From Toxonevra muliebris (lineage: Eukaryota > Arthropoda > Insecta > Diptera > Pallopteridae): a DNA stretch of 64,000 bases. The position numbers were made by a program, and so were the translations under genes. Under the pieces are notes generated by a model, which worked only from the letters and a program-made list of their open reading frames with translations, had not been told where the DNA came from and did not search any database. The stretch is taken from contig OY829326.1 in the NCBI GenBank assembly GCA_963691655.1, positions 91,691,235-91,755,234 of the forward strand, written 5' to 3'. Of this stretch, positions 35,253-46,569 are shown one piece after another; position 1 is the stretch's first letter, and each line of letters begins with the position of its first letter.

Positions 35253-38120
35253 TGTGCGCAGACTCAAACAACAATATTTTAAATCTATTCTGTCATTCAC
35301 ATAATTTTGCGGTCTTAATTTCGACAATACTATATGCTTTGAGAAAAATGTGTGTAAGAGAGAAACAGTAAATAAAATAAATCTGGCTTTAAAAAAAAAT
35401 CTAAAAACATTTCTCAGAAGTGTTTACGGAGGTACACAAAATGAAGCAGCAAAACTTGGCAATGAATCTGCTTTGATTAGAAATTAACGTTTGTGTTTTT
35501 TTTTTTTAAAATTTATTATACATAACATTTCACAAACGAGTTGGAAAACACGACAACGATTCCATAAAGTCGTCTAAAAGTAGACCACGAAGAATTTCAA
35601 AATATTTGTTCACAACTACAAAATTCTCTTTGTTTCTGTGAGTTAGTTCATTACCAAACATTATTTTTTAAAATGAAATGGTATTTTTTCTTGCTGTTGT
35701 TTATTTACCCTACAGGTGGTCTGGGTATCTAGGCGCTTATTGTGTTGTTTCAATGTAAAATGCAGCATACATATTGGCGAGCAAATACAGAGCCATAGAT
35801 GTGTTTTTTTGTGTGTGATATCCCGGGCATCAATAGTTTTTTTGTTTTATGTTTGTTTTTTAGTTTGTTTTTCTGCTTTCTTTTCAAATGTGTATGTGAG
35901 TGTAATTATGTTTAAGTTTGTGCATGTATGCGCGCGGCCTTCACTGAAAATAAAATAGACCTCAGACCTGGACAGTCGCTTAGTTGCAAATGAGCAATAA
36001 AGGAATATTCTGCTTGTTGCGGTTCGACACACATACAAATATGCATACATGTGTGTATTAATGAAAGCAGCTGAGCTCATAAATATATCGCATAAAAACC
36101 CCACACAAACAAAACTAAAAATGGAGATGAAATTGGCAGAGACGTGAGTGTGTTTATTTGTGTCTATTTGTTCAACGTTCGTCCCCTCTAGTTTGAGTTC
36201 TATTTTTTCATTTGCGCTTTCCTCGCTATGAGCTTCTGGTTTTTACTCTCATTCGCTCTTTCACAAATTTCGAAGTTCCAACTCGTCTCTGCTTTGTTCT
36301 CTCTCTCTTTTCAGCCGATATTTTTTTCGTTGAAGCATATGTCCTTTATTATGAGTTTCGTTGCTGAAGTTGTTGCTGTAGGCATACGACTACTGCCTGA
36401 CTGACTGATTTACATTGTAACATAATATCGGATTTATATCAACATGCGAAGTAGAAGCAAAGCATCAGGTGGATAGGTGGCGATGGTGAGAGAGACTGAG
36501 GAGAGAGGGATGACTTGGAATTGTTTCGTTTCCTCCCCGTTCCTTTCTCTGCCTCTCACCGCTACTTGGCTCCGTCCCTTGCTCTGCTGTTGCTTCTATG
36601 TAAGTCATCTATCTTTGCATATCGTGTAGCATCGTAGCACAATACTACCCTTCTTATATTGCTTCCCTTAAAAGTATGCAACAGTTTGCCAATTATTTAA
36701 ATTTTGTTGTCTCGTAGGCCTTTGACGTTTTTGTCGTATTTCACATTACATACACACACGAAGACTTACAATGTTGCTTCGTTTTCTGGTATTATTTTCC
36801 TACTTCCTCACACTTTCTCTCACTCTTTCTCTCTTTCGTTTCATACATGTTTTCATGGCATATACTGCAGACAGAGTTTTGTCTGCCTTTTGCCTTTCAA
36901 ATGTATAACGAGCGACTACGTGTACAACTGTAACTGGGTTATATGAGTTGGAAAGTCGTTGCGGCGGGTATTAGCGTGCCTGCCAAAATACTAATGGCTT
37001 TTTATTACTTGGCGTTGAAGAATAATTTATGACTTTAGTTTTATTTGCTGTGATTTTGCAGTTTTTCTTATTTTTTTTTTTTTTTAATTTTCATTTAAGC
37101 TTTTATTGTAGTTGTAGCAGTGGCTTCTTTCGCTATATTTTTGCATATGTTTAGGGTGAAATTGTTGATATTAAACGCATAAAGTATATACGCATATATT
37201 TAATGTACATTTAGCTATCTGTACTTGAATAAAATCCATTATAAAATTTTATGGGGTATTGTATTTTTTACGCGTATGCCAACAAATTTATTTATTTTGT
37301 AGCATAAACAAGAATTTAAATAAAATTATATTTAAATTTGTTTAAATTTATTTACAAAATTTTTTCAAATTTTTTAAAATTTGTAAAATATATCAAATAC
37401 TGGCATTGAAAACTTTAGTGTAGCGATATGTTTGCTGTTCATACCATTTTAAGTAACATTAATTGAATTCAGACAACGATTTTAATTGAATTGTCTCAAA
37501 AGCAACTTCGATTATGCTGTCTTGTTAAAGTTTTAGCGGATTAGCTAAAGTTCAAAGACATTTTGTTTGACATCGTTCCTAGAATTCTATGCAGCTTAGA
37601 AGAATGCTGCATAAATTTCTGAATTTTTTATGATGTGGTAATGTAGTATTATTTTTGGATTACATTAGAAAGGAATTAGGTAAACAAATATCATGAAAGT
37701 TATAAACAAGAGTCTCATTATTATTCTTGAGCTACACTGTCCAACAAAAGTAAGTTATTTCCGAATTAAAATTGATAGGAAAATAGTTCCAGGTGTAGTG
37801 GGCAAAAGAACTTTTACTGCCTTACTTTTTTAGAAGTAATATTTTTATTTGAAATAGTTTTTGCTTTGCTATGGATACTAAAACTCTGGAATCAAAAATA
37901 TCCTTGAAATACTGTTTTTGCACTACAGGTCACTGAACGCAAAATCAGCCAAAGTTACAAAACCCTGATTAGTTATTTGGGAAGGCTTTTAGTGGCTGTG
38001 CTGACGGAAGTTCACCTCGAAACCAAAGGTGTTGTTAAACTTTATTATTCCAGAATACAAAATGCAGTTTTAAGTCCTATTAGAGTCAAAGAAATGCATT
38101 AATGGGAATGAAAATTTTGG
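35253..38120. other. AT-rich sequence; GAGA/CT-rich patch at 36140-36610
   Basis: Mostly featureless. The 36140-36610 patch is richer in GC and dense in CTCTCT/GAGAG words, has a pyrimidine tract plus CAG at about 36300-36316 and a GTAAGT at about 36598, so a noncoding exon or promoter is conceivable but unproven. T- and TG-rich runs occur at 35830-35930. Confidence 0.35.
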
Positions 38121-38124
38121 ACAT

Positions 38125-38520
38125 TGAAATCATGTTTTCTTTGAGGACACTTGGAGCCACTTGAATACACATAGAGCCATTCGAAGTTTCATGAAGTCAC
38201 CTAGAGTCAACTGAAATTTGCAGTCACTTGGAATCACAAGAAAACACTTGAAGTTTTATGAAATCAATCGGGGTCAATTAGAACTTGAAGTTTTAATATT
38301 ACTAGCATTTTAGAATTATATAACATGTCGGTTTACTTATGCAATTAATAATATGTTAATAATAGTAATAATTGGACATATAAAATTACATATTAAAACT
38401 GACTTCAAATTCTTATTGACTCCAACTCACTTCATGAGACCCCAAATGTACTCAAATGACTTCAAGTGACTTCAAGTGACTCTATGTGACTTTAAATAAC
38501 TTCAAAGCTGACACAGTTTT
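38125..38520. repeat. inverted arrays of AGTCACTTGAAG-like units
   Basis: The left arm (38135-38275) holds variants of CACTTGGAGCCACTTGAA, GAAGTCACCTAGAGTCAACT and CAGTCACTTGGAATCAC. The right arm (38415-38515) holds the complement: TGACTTCAAGTGACTTCAAG and ACTCTATGTGACTTTAAA. The arms flank about 130 bp of AT-rich loop. The whole can fold into a long imperfect hairpin of about 10-bp repeats. Confidence 0.72.
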
Positions 38521-39387
38521 GAAGTAATAAGATTTGCATTTCCGTGACTTCAAAGAAGAGTTTCTTAAATGACAACCCAATCTGTGACTTCCAAAAACAT
38601 TTCTAACTGCATTTTGTGTTCAAAAAAAGTGACTCAAATATATTATTTAATAGTTGGAATCTCAAGTTATTATTCATTAACTATGACTTAATGATGTTAA
38701 ATTTAATGAACTTTTTTATAGGTTCATGAAAGTGTACCAAAACTTGCTGATGCTACCTTTAAAAAGGCTATCAAAGAAACACCCCATTAAAATTATGAAA
38801 TTAGGCGATGGAGATTGTGGATGATAATCTTAAATCCGATTGCATCAGTAAATGTCAAACTTCTCAGGAAGAAACAACGCATCTCGACTCTAAAAAGGTA
38901 AATTTTCGTGCCGCTCCCATCCCTAGTCAAAAATCATTTCAATCCAGATAGCGACATTTCACTTGAATGGTGGAGCAAGGTTTAGCCCAGGCTCATGGAA
39001 ATTCTTCTTCCAGCTCCAAAAGAGCATCATGTCCGCGCTTCTTCTAGTAGAGGCAATGAATGATTTTACGGCCATGAAAATCTCGTCGATGGTATCGACT
39101 AGAGGGTGATAGGTCTTTGCAAAATCTCCATCTCCACGATAGAGGTGGTATTGCTTGATGCAAAGCTTAAGCTTATTTCTAATTGCATGAATCCCAGCCG
39201 AACCATCTGACTATCAGCCTATCCTCGAAATAATTTGGTGGTACAACCCTGAGCTACTGGAAAGAAAGCTAACGAGAAAAGCCCTGAAACGACTTGAGAT
39301 TCACCACTTTTGTGGTGAAACTGGAGATTCGCGGGCGAAATCTGGATTTCATAAGTAACTACCTATTTCTGTGATTTGTGTACCTAT
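38521..39387. other. AT-rich sequence with a possible decayed coding patch
   Basis: At 38960-39190 the minus strand is open for about 77 codons without an ATG (contains KQYHLYRGDGDFAKTYHPLV). GC content rises there. I do not recognise it; it may be a fossil of an element or gene. Confidence 0.25.
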
Positions 39388-39728
39388 CAGTGCCAACTTA
39401 GCCTGGAGGCAAGAGAGGGTCCCCGCCGGGTTCAGGGTCCCGTGGCTTTTGGGGCTCCTAAGTGCAAGGGAAAATTTGAAAAAAACCAAGAAAAAGTAGA
39501 GAAAAACAAACAAAGATAGAGTAATTCTATAATTTATTTGAATTTTTGTAGTATCGATATTCATTGATCAAGTTTATCAATATTATACATTACAGTTCAT
39601 TTGTATAAATTCAATAAAAATTGGCGCAGTGTTAAAAATTTTAAGTTTTGTAATATGTATTGACAAAAAATTTTAGGGCCCCCGAATAATTTTACCTCAG
39701 GGCCACCTAAAGTACTAAAACGGCGCTG
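39388..39728. mobile_element. hAT-type MITE with GGGCCC-rich ends
   Basis: The left end is CAGTGCCAACTTAGCC; the right end, reversed, is CAGCGCCGTTTTAGTACTTT. The 8-bp flanks are GTACCTAT (39380-39387) and CTACCTAC (39729-39736), six of eight matching in register. Subterminal GGGTCCC/GGGCCCCC stretches are typical of several insect hAT MITEs. Non-coding, 341 bp. Confidence 0.58.
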
Positions 39729-39729
39729 C

Positions 39730-41090
39730 TACCTACATATAACTTTACTTTTACAATTCTCTTTGAAACTCAATTGCTTTGCCTTAAATTGTGCTGCTAA
39801 AATTTTTAATTGTTATGTTAATTTACTAAACGTTGAGCATAGTTTGAGGATATCTGGAAAGTATTGATTCTCCTAGACCGCATATTTTTCGCATATTTTT
39901 ATCACTCTATTAATTTTGTTTTTATATGGTATTTCTAGTTCCCGGAAACAGGGCAATTGCTGCAATTAAATTTTATGTTTTTCAGTCTAAAAATATGCTA
40001 CAAAACTTAGAACTTTTAATTAAAGCATAAGAAATTTAATATAAAAAGAACATTAGGTAATTAAAAGCAGTTGAGAAATCTTCAATATTTACCAATTTTC
40101 AGAAATTGACTTATGCTCATTTGGTCGACAGACAGCCAAGGCTTTCATTTTCTTTTTTTTTTTTTTGGCTAAAAGCTCAAGTAGATTTATTAAATTTGGT
40201 TGGCTTGCTGGAAGGTACCTTCTTCCATATATAAGTGCAAATTACAATTTCTACGCTTCTTAAACATCAAAAAAAATGAAAAGAAAAGCAAAAAATAAAG
40301 AAAAATTTACACGCATCTGCACTTGAACACAAGTAAAATCCATTTAACAAATTGGATTGCTATTATCCTGTTTGATAAAGATGTTGCCTTTGTTATCCTT
40401 TTTACAGGCAATATTCGCAAATACATTGCACAGTTTCATATTGCTTGACGTTGCTATTGTGCGAGGAGAACCAGCACCAGCAGCAACAGTCGTGAGTAGT
40501 GTGTGGCTAAAAGTAGAGCAAGTGGAATGAATGAACAACAACAAAAACATCAAGAAATAAGAAGAGAAATAATGCAAAATCTTTTTTCTTGCAAAATTAA
40601 CTTGAAGAAAGGTGCAGAAGCTGACGTAGTAGATGAAAAAAGTATGAGTATAAGTATGATATGTTCTTGTTTGCGTTTTTAATAAACAAGCAGTAGAAAA
40701 ACCTTTTTCTTCATCGCTTCTTTTTTTTTGTTGTTGTTTTGATTTTCTTCATTTTTAGTCCGTTAACCAAATTAAAAATCAAAAACAATATAGAAGTGAG
40801 AGAGAGACTAGCTGCTAACTACTCATTGTGTATATGTACATTAAGGTGCTTCATGGATATGGATAACAAAAACAAAAAATTTTCTCGTTATCGTTTATCT
40901 CTTCTAAAAATAAACCTTGATTCATTTTATGTACGTTCCCAAAATATTGCGGGTGATATACTGCAGTGAGCTGGATTATTTTGAAAAAACTATAAAAATT
41001 TCCTATTTCGTTCTGGCCAAATAAAAGATCACAAATAACAAAGATTCAAAAATTATAAATAAATAACTTAGACAAGAAACCGCAGTTTGT
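39730..41090. other. AT-rich sequence, nothing recognised
   Basis: No coding or terminal repeat is evident. A TTCTGGCCAAATAAAAGATC sequence at about 41010 loosely resembles 22980-23000 and could be a worn mariner/Tc1 end beside the transposase remnant that follows. Confidence 0.4.
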
Positions 41091-41093
41091 TCT

Positions 41094-41363
41094 TCAATAT
41101 TTATTTTTATTTTTCAATGTATTTCTCAATCTATAACGGTACGTTTCATTGAAGACTTCAATATTGGAGTCGAGCCATTTGCTCAAGTTTGGACACAGGA
41201 AATAGTTACAGAGAGCCAATTCTGTAGAATATAGTGGATGAGGAAGCACTTCGTAACCTAATTTAAACAATTTTGCCATTTCAATTTCGGATGAATGTAC
41301 TGGTACGTTATAGTAGCTGTGAGAGGGCAAGGCACTCATTGCGCTGAAAGTTTTTTTATTCAC
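41094..41363 (-). pseudogene. mariner transposase C-terminal remnant
   Basis: The minus strand reads YYNVPVHSSEIEMAKLFKLG, YEVLPHPLYSTELALCNYFL and CPNLSKWLDSNIEVFNETYR, aligning with the mariner consensus blocks DNAPVHTS and PHPPYSPDLAPCDYFLFPNLKKWL. The second catalytic Asp is Tyr here and the third (CDYF) is Asn, so it is catalytically dead as well as truncated. It differs from the mariner copy at 12993 and from the remnant at 23300, giving three mariner-group lineages in the window. Confidence 0.82.
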
Positions 41364-41758
41364 ACACCATCAATTGTGATGCACACAATGTCATTAGTCT
41401 CACGCACTTTCATCCTATTCATCCTATTCCCTTTTAGGACAATATCATGGAATCTGAAAATCATTTTTGGTGTGTTCGCCTCATTTTAACATTTTGCTTA
41501 CCCAAAATTCTCTTACAGCCACATGGAAATTCTGCTATTGCTAAAGCTGGTGCGCGGTACCATAAACAAAATCTGGGTCAGATTTGATTTCTCCGTTATG
41601 TTTCCCTTTCAAATTAAAGTATTTAATCACTGTGAAATACAAAATATTTCCATTTTGTCTGACACAAATGCCAGTAATAAACTAAAAACTAAATGACTTT
41701 GGTACAAATCTATTGAAAGACGTCAGTTGTCGAATGTTCTTGCCATTTCGTAACGCCG

Positions 41759-42050
41759 CACAGTGGTTTGACTCCATACAAAGGGCGGAATACAATATAA
41801 GTAATCATCTTAGCAGAACGATTTTTGACAAGAGCCACTCTTAGGTCGTAGAAAAAAGTAAGTGGGATTGGCCAACAACCACGCCCACTTTCCCATACCA
41901 ATGTACGAAACATATAAAGAGGCGTCTAAGCTCAACAAATTTTGGCATGAGCCACTTTTAGGTCAGAGAATTGAAGAATTATGAAAACGGGCGTGATTAC
42001 TTAACTGCCACGCCCACCTCCCATAAAACTCTCCTTGCCCACTTCTTATA
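41759..42050 (+). mobile_element. CACAGTG-ended, Transib-like non-autonomous element (one end)
   Basis: CGCCG precedes CACAGTG (41759-41765); a 23-bp spacer (41766-41788) is followed by AATACAATA (41789-41797). The spacer is nearly the same as at 22740 (GTTTGACT..., ending GGGCGG versus GTGCGG). The interior repeats CACTCTTAGGTCGTAG, CCACGCCCACTTTCCCATAC and a second round, GAGCCACTTTTAGGTCAGAG, indicating an internal tandem of about 120 bp. No coding; distal end not found. Confidence 0.52.
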
Positions 42051-42542
42051 CAAATGGAAAATTCAAGAGGCTATAAGATCATGCTGAGTCCTTTCGAAAA
42101 CAATCAGTATGCAGAACAAATTTTAATATTGCGATTACAATCCATTAATATTTCGAACATTTCTTTATCTCAGGACTTTAAATTTTATATACGGAAAAAA
42201 TTTCTTGAAAACCAGCTTAATTATGCGTACTTTTCACTTTATTTAAATATTTGCAAATAATGGAAATCCGGTCAAGGTCAGTAGTATTTTACGCTACCTT
42301 TCGAAACTTTTTTTGGCAGTGAAAATATTTTTGACAAAACCAAATTTTCTATATATTTTGATTGCATGTAAGGTAAGCGAAACAGTTGATTCCACCCATT
42401 TGCAAGCTCATACTGACTTATATTTACTTATATCGCTTCCTACTCTGAGTTATATAAAAACGACACAAATTAATACACCTATTTTTCTTGTGTGGGGTAA
42501 GTTTCTTTTTTAGTTTCTACAAAAAATTTTCAATGTATTTAA

Positions 42543-43225
42543 CCCTATTCATCCCACGCAGTGACTTTGAGTCACTATTGAAATTAAAATCGTTATATTT
42601 TTCAGAATTCTTATTTTTTCACGGCAAGGGCCTAATGTATTCGTTCATTTATCGGTTACCTTCATAAAATTGGATTTTTTGTTTTATTTTTCTTTATTAG
42701 TTAAAAATCATTAAATAAACAAGAGACTGCGTAAAGTCCCACGTGGTGACTGTGAGTCACTATACACATTTGTATATTGTAATAGATTCTGTACCCCAAA
42801 TCAAACCCGGAATAAAAGTAGGAAACGATGTGTTTGAATTTCTTGCTAGATGCAGATGTAAGAAAGCATAGCATTGTTGATTATGGAGAGTTTTATGAAA
42901 CTTTATGCAGTAATTTGATGTTCCGTGTTTGTATGTCAAGACATAAATTTACCGATTTATCGCGTCATTTGGCATTTGATGATGGAACCATGATATCGGT
43001 ACGTAGATCGCATCATAAATTGACTTCGATTGGAAATCTTTGGAAATTTGATAAATGAAGACGGCTACACAAATATGGTATAAACATTTGGTGAACTTGC
43101 GATAGCGGATATTTTACTGTGGGATACTGCATGTATCTAAGGAAGGCAACGCTAAGAGTTAAATCTTGGCACCGTATGGAGTGGAACAGCTCTGTAAGCC
43201 ATAAGAATGGCCAAAGAGAAATATA
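42543..43225 (+). mobile_element. piggyBac-like deletion derivative, copy B (one end)
   Basis: TTAA at 42539-42542 then CCCTATTCATCCCACGCAGT. It is nearly identical over its length to the reverse complement of 34590-35248, including AGTGACTTTGAGTCACT and CGTAAAGTCCCACG. The right terminus is missing: similarity ends near 43225 and another repeat begins at about 43262. Confidence 0.8.
42825..43065 (+). pseudogene. piggyBac transposase fragment (copy B)
   Basis: Reads IVDYGEFYETLCSNLMFRVC, MSRHKFTDLSRHLAFDDGTM and HHKLTSIGNLWKF, then a stop in a shifted frame. Homologous residue by residue to copy A. It keeps FDDGTM, which copy A has as FDYRTM. The downstream catalytic domain is missing at the same point as in copy A, so the deletion predates the two insertions. 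Confidence 0.8.
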
Positions 43226-43261
43226 TATACATGCTAGCACTTTGTGTTTAGCATTCAGCAA

Positions 43262-43375
43262 ACTTCGATAGCTTACCCACAATTATTTAATAAGCTAATT
43301 TCTCCAATATTTTTTAATATGCTAATGAAATATTTATGAATAGAAATTAAGAAAAAAATTCCCATTGAATCGGTT
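43262..43375. repeat. repeat shared, inverted, with 29515-29630
   Basis: GCTAATTTCTCCAATATTTT, TTAATATGCTAATGAAATAT and GAAATTAAGAAAAAAATTC match the reverse complement of 29515-29630 at high identity. In the partner this lies just inside a CACAGTGG terminus, so it may be the subterminal part of that family. Confidence 0.7.
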
Positions 43376-44199
43376 TAGAAAAAAAAAACGAATCAAAACA
43401 GGATGAATTTTGAATTCTTACCATTTGGTCAAAAGTAACCGAAAAAAGGAATCATCATAAAATAAGTCAAGCTTCACTTTTAGGAGTGGAATAATTTAAG
43501 TTTTGTGAAGCACCTTAATGTGCACATACATATTTGTACATATCAGAAAACTTTTTCGTTGGAAATGGCTCAAATGTTATTACTAAAAGTAGACGGAACA
43601 AATAGCAATAGTAGCATATTCTGTTTTTGTTTTTCATTGAAGAGATTACAAATTTTCATGGAATTTAAACTTATTTTTTTATGCATCTAGTTTTGCAGCG
43701 TAGCATATTTGCGAATGAAATGAATGCATCTGTACTCAGGGATTCCATGTTTGTTTTATAGATTCTTTTTTCTGAGTAGAATTAAATAGCATACTTCTCT
43801 GCATATGATTTTATTGTAAAAGAAATTCATCAGGTTTTATGTGTGGTAAATATGTGATATTGAAGTAAATGAGGGTAGTAACAAAAGTTCGCTAAGTTGC
43901 ACACAAGGATAAAATCTCAAAAAGGTGGAACAAATATAATGCGCTGTCCTATATACATATGTAACTGAAATTTTTATTACAATGGTTTTTTACATGGCTG
44001 ATCATGAATCTTCCAAATTTCAAAAAACAATCTAGCGAACCCAATATGGCAGACGGTTTTTTTTTTAAAACTTATCCGATCTTCACAAAAGTGTGTATTT
44101 AGGATTATTTCATGTTGCTGATTTCGAATCAGTTATCTGAATTTTTAAAAACAATTTTCGATTTTTAAATTATATTTCCTCTACAGATTGCGTATAAAA

Positions 44200-44260
44200 T
44201 GCCATTCACATATTACGTAACGCAGTTTTTGAACCCCCCTGGTCGGAACACATCGCAGCA
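44200..44260. repeat. TTCACATATTACGTAACGCA dispersed fragment
   Basis: Reverse complement of part of 17200-17245 (TGCGTTACGTAATATGTGAA). The next bases, CCCCCCTGGTCGG, relate it to 28940-28965. Non-coding. Confidence 0.6.
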
Positions 44261-44969
44261 AAACCCAACCCCCCAACAAGAAATAACTAAAATATATAGT
44301 TCCTTTGTCGGAGTTTCCGCCGCTACTCTCGACCGAATTACTAGAATCACTTCAGGTTATCAAAAGTTAAATTCTTCCTGAGAATATGGTCAAGGAACAG
44401 GGTTACCACATTTATATAAATCATATATGATTAAAAGCAGGTTTTGTTATTTATCTAAAGAATAAATAAATATATACTTACAGAAGTGTATAAGAGTCTT
44501 TCCATATCATATTTACAATTAAAAAATTGAATCGCTCCAAACATTTTGTTTCATATATGGGGTGCAAAATAAATCGACCCGTATTTTTTTGTTTGAAAAT
44601 TTTCGAGTTACGAATAGTATTTAAGCATTTGAAGTGTAAAAAATCAAATTTTGTTTGTAATCGTGTAGTTCGTAAGCGATTTTATAAAAAGTAACGAAAT
44701 TTTCAGGAAAGGTTCGCGATAAGTCGAATTTTTCAAGGTTTAATAAATAAAAAACGTCATAATGTTTTAATAAAACAAATGAGCAAATGTTATAAACAAA
44801 TTCTATTTACAAAAAATGGGACCTTTTAAATTGTCTTTTCAATTACTAAAATATTTATCATAGTACCTATAATGCCTCATAAAAATTTCAGAGTGGACCT
44901 TCCAAAAATTTTCAAGACATAAATAATTGTTTATAGTCGCTTCGCCCTTGAGCGCGTAATAGCGCGCCG

Positions 44970-45400
44970 CACAGTGTAATATCACCATACAATCGGTGGC
45001 CAAAACTAGAAAAAACTAAAAAATAGAGCGATAAAATTTTGCACATAAAGGTATTTTGCCTTTAAAAATATATTGTCAACAAATTAACTTAATCCGACCA
45101 CGGCCACGCCCACCTCCTATATAAACAGAAAAATTAAAAAGCCACATCTTCGAACATATTTAAAATACAGCGATGAAATTTTGCACATATTAATTTGTTG
45201 GCAATAAAAACATATGGTGCAAAAATAAACTTAATCTCGTCATGGCCACGCCCACCTTCCGTATAAACTTATAAATTTAAAGGCTATAACTTAAACATTA
45301 TGTGAGATATGGCTATAAAAATCGGTTGTTATTTGGAAGCTTTATACTTATAACCATTGCAAAAAGTAGGTATAATCCGATTATAATCCACACAAATCTG
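44970..45400 (+). mobile_element. CACAGTG-ended element nested in the long-TIR element
   Basis: CACAGTG (44970-44976) follows CGCCG. After 23 bp comes CCAAAACTA. The equivalent site in the right arm reads ...GCGCGCCGTCAAC... on the reverse strand with no insertion, so this is an empty-site versus filled-site pair. The interior has two rounds of GCGATGAAATTTTGCACATA...GGCCACGCCCACCT, period about 140 bp. Right boundary uncertain. Confidence 0.55.
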
Positions 45401-45548
45401 TAAAAAAAACATTTAAAAATGATAAGCATGTTTCATTTTTGTAGGCACATATTTATTTCGTTATACGTTAAACACTTTCATTCACTTTCACCTAACGACT
45501 TTCTTGAAATAAAATATTCCAAATCTATATCCGAGTCATAACTAATTT

Positions 45549-45752
45549 CTACTTCATTTGTGTTGTGTCGTTAGGCAAATCTTGTAAATTAACTTCAGTT
45601 GAGACTTCTGAAGTAACAATTGGGTATGGAAGTAATTTATTTTTTGGTTTCTTCAGTCTGTTGTAGGTTGAAAAGCAATTAGGGTGGATTGAATTCATAG
45701 CTGATCGTAAAACGTTGTATTTTCTCACCGATAAATCTAAATTATAGAACAA
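45549..45752 (-). pseudogene. unassigned transposase-like fragment
   Basis: 67 codons containing LSVRKYNVLRSAMNSIHPNC and FSTYNRLKKPKNKLLPYP. Its place between the long inverted arms suggests it is what remains of that element's own gene. Upstream minus-strand sequence to about 45900 is partly open in another frame (RLKRLLRANPQKEIT). I cannot name the family with confidence. Confidence 0.3.
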
Positions 45753-46569
45753 GGCCAGTGCTTGGTTAATTGAGAAAGGCTTGTTCTTCGTATAATGTAT
45801 TTTTACTTTCCGTTTGTACTTTTATTGCAGAACTTGTTATTTCTTTTTGCGGATTTGCTCTAAGTAATCTTTTCAATCGTCAACGTCATTCGAATCATTC
45901 GATAGAATCACAAGATACACTCGTGAAATCTTTTTCGAGCGGGCACCGTGTCGCGCAGTCTAAGTTGACGGCGCGTTATTACGCGCTCGGGGCCGAAGCG
46001 ACTGCAAACAATTATTTATATCTTGAAAACTTCTGGACAGTCCACTCTGAAATTTGTATGAGGGATTATAGGTACTATGACAAGTATATTAGTAATTGAA
46101 AAGACGATTTAAAAGAGTCGTTGGAATTAGTTTTATTAAAACATTATGAAACTTTTTTATTTATTAGACCTTGATTTTTTATACTTCAAATGTTTAAATA
46201 CTATTCGTAACTCGAAAATTTTCAAACAAAAAAATACGGGTCGATTTATTTTGCACGCCATATATGAAAAAAAATGTTTGGGGCGATTTAAATTTTTAAT
46301 TGTAAATATGATATGGAATGCCCCATAAATATCTTCTTCTGTAACTATTAGTAAGAAACCCAAATTAGAATCATAAGTTAAATTAAATATAAATATGGAT
46401 ATACTAACTAAGCTTCGCGCTAGTAAAGTTTCGGTAACACAAAAATTATAACAACAAAAACTTTTGCAAACAGAAATTGCCATATGATCGATGCCAGCCA
46501 CCTATTAAAGTCTAATAATTGCACTTGAATATAATGCACTAATCATATAATTTGCATACAGCTAGCACA

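Larger units (their letters stand above)
44494..46324. mobile_element. element with >350-bp terminal inverted repeats
   Basis: Left arm 44494-44969 and right arm 45969-46324 are inverted copies (TTCCATATCATATTTACAAT, AAATAAATCGACCCGTATTT, AATAATTGTTT...GTCGCTTCG, GAGCGCGTAATA). The left arm carries about 85 bp more, an indel. ATAA flanks both ends (44490-44493, 46325-46328), a possible 4-bp duplication. A short ORF on the minus strand between the arms could be a transposase scrap. A CACAGTG-ended repeat is inserted at a CGCCG at the inner edge of the left arm. Superfamily not assigned. Confidence 0.78.

Noticed and set aside
45770..46099. 109-codon plus-strand ORF
   Set aside because: Runs through the right inverted arm of the long-TIR element; open by chance rather than a gene.
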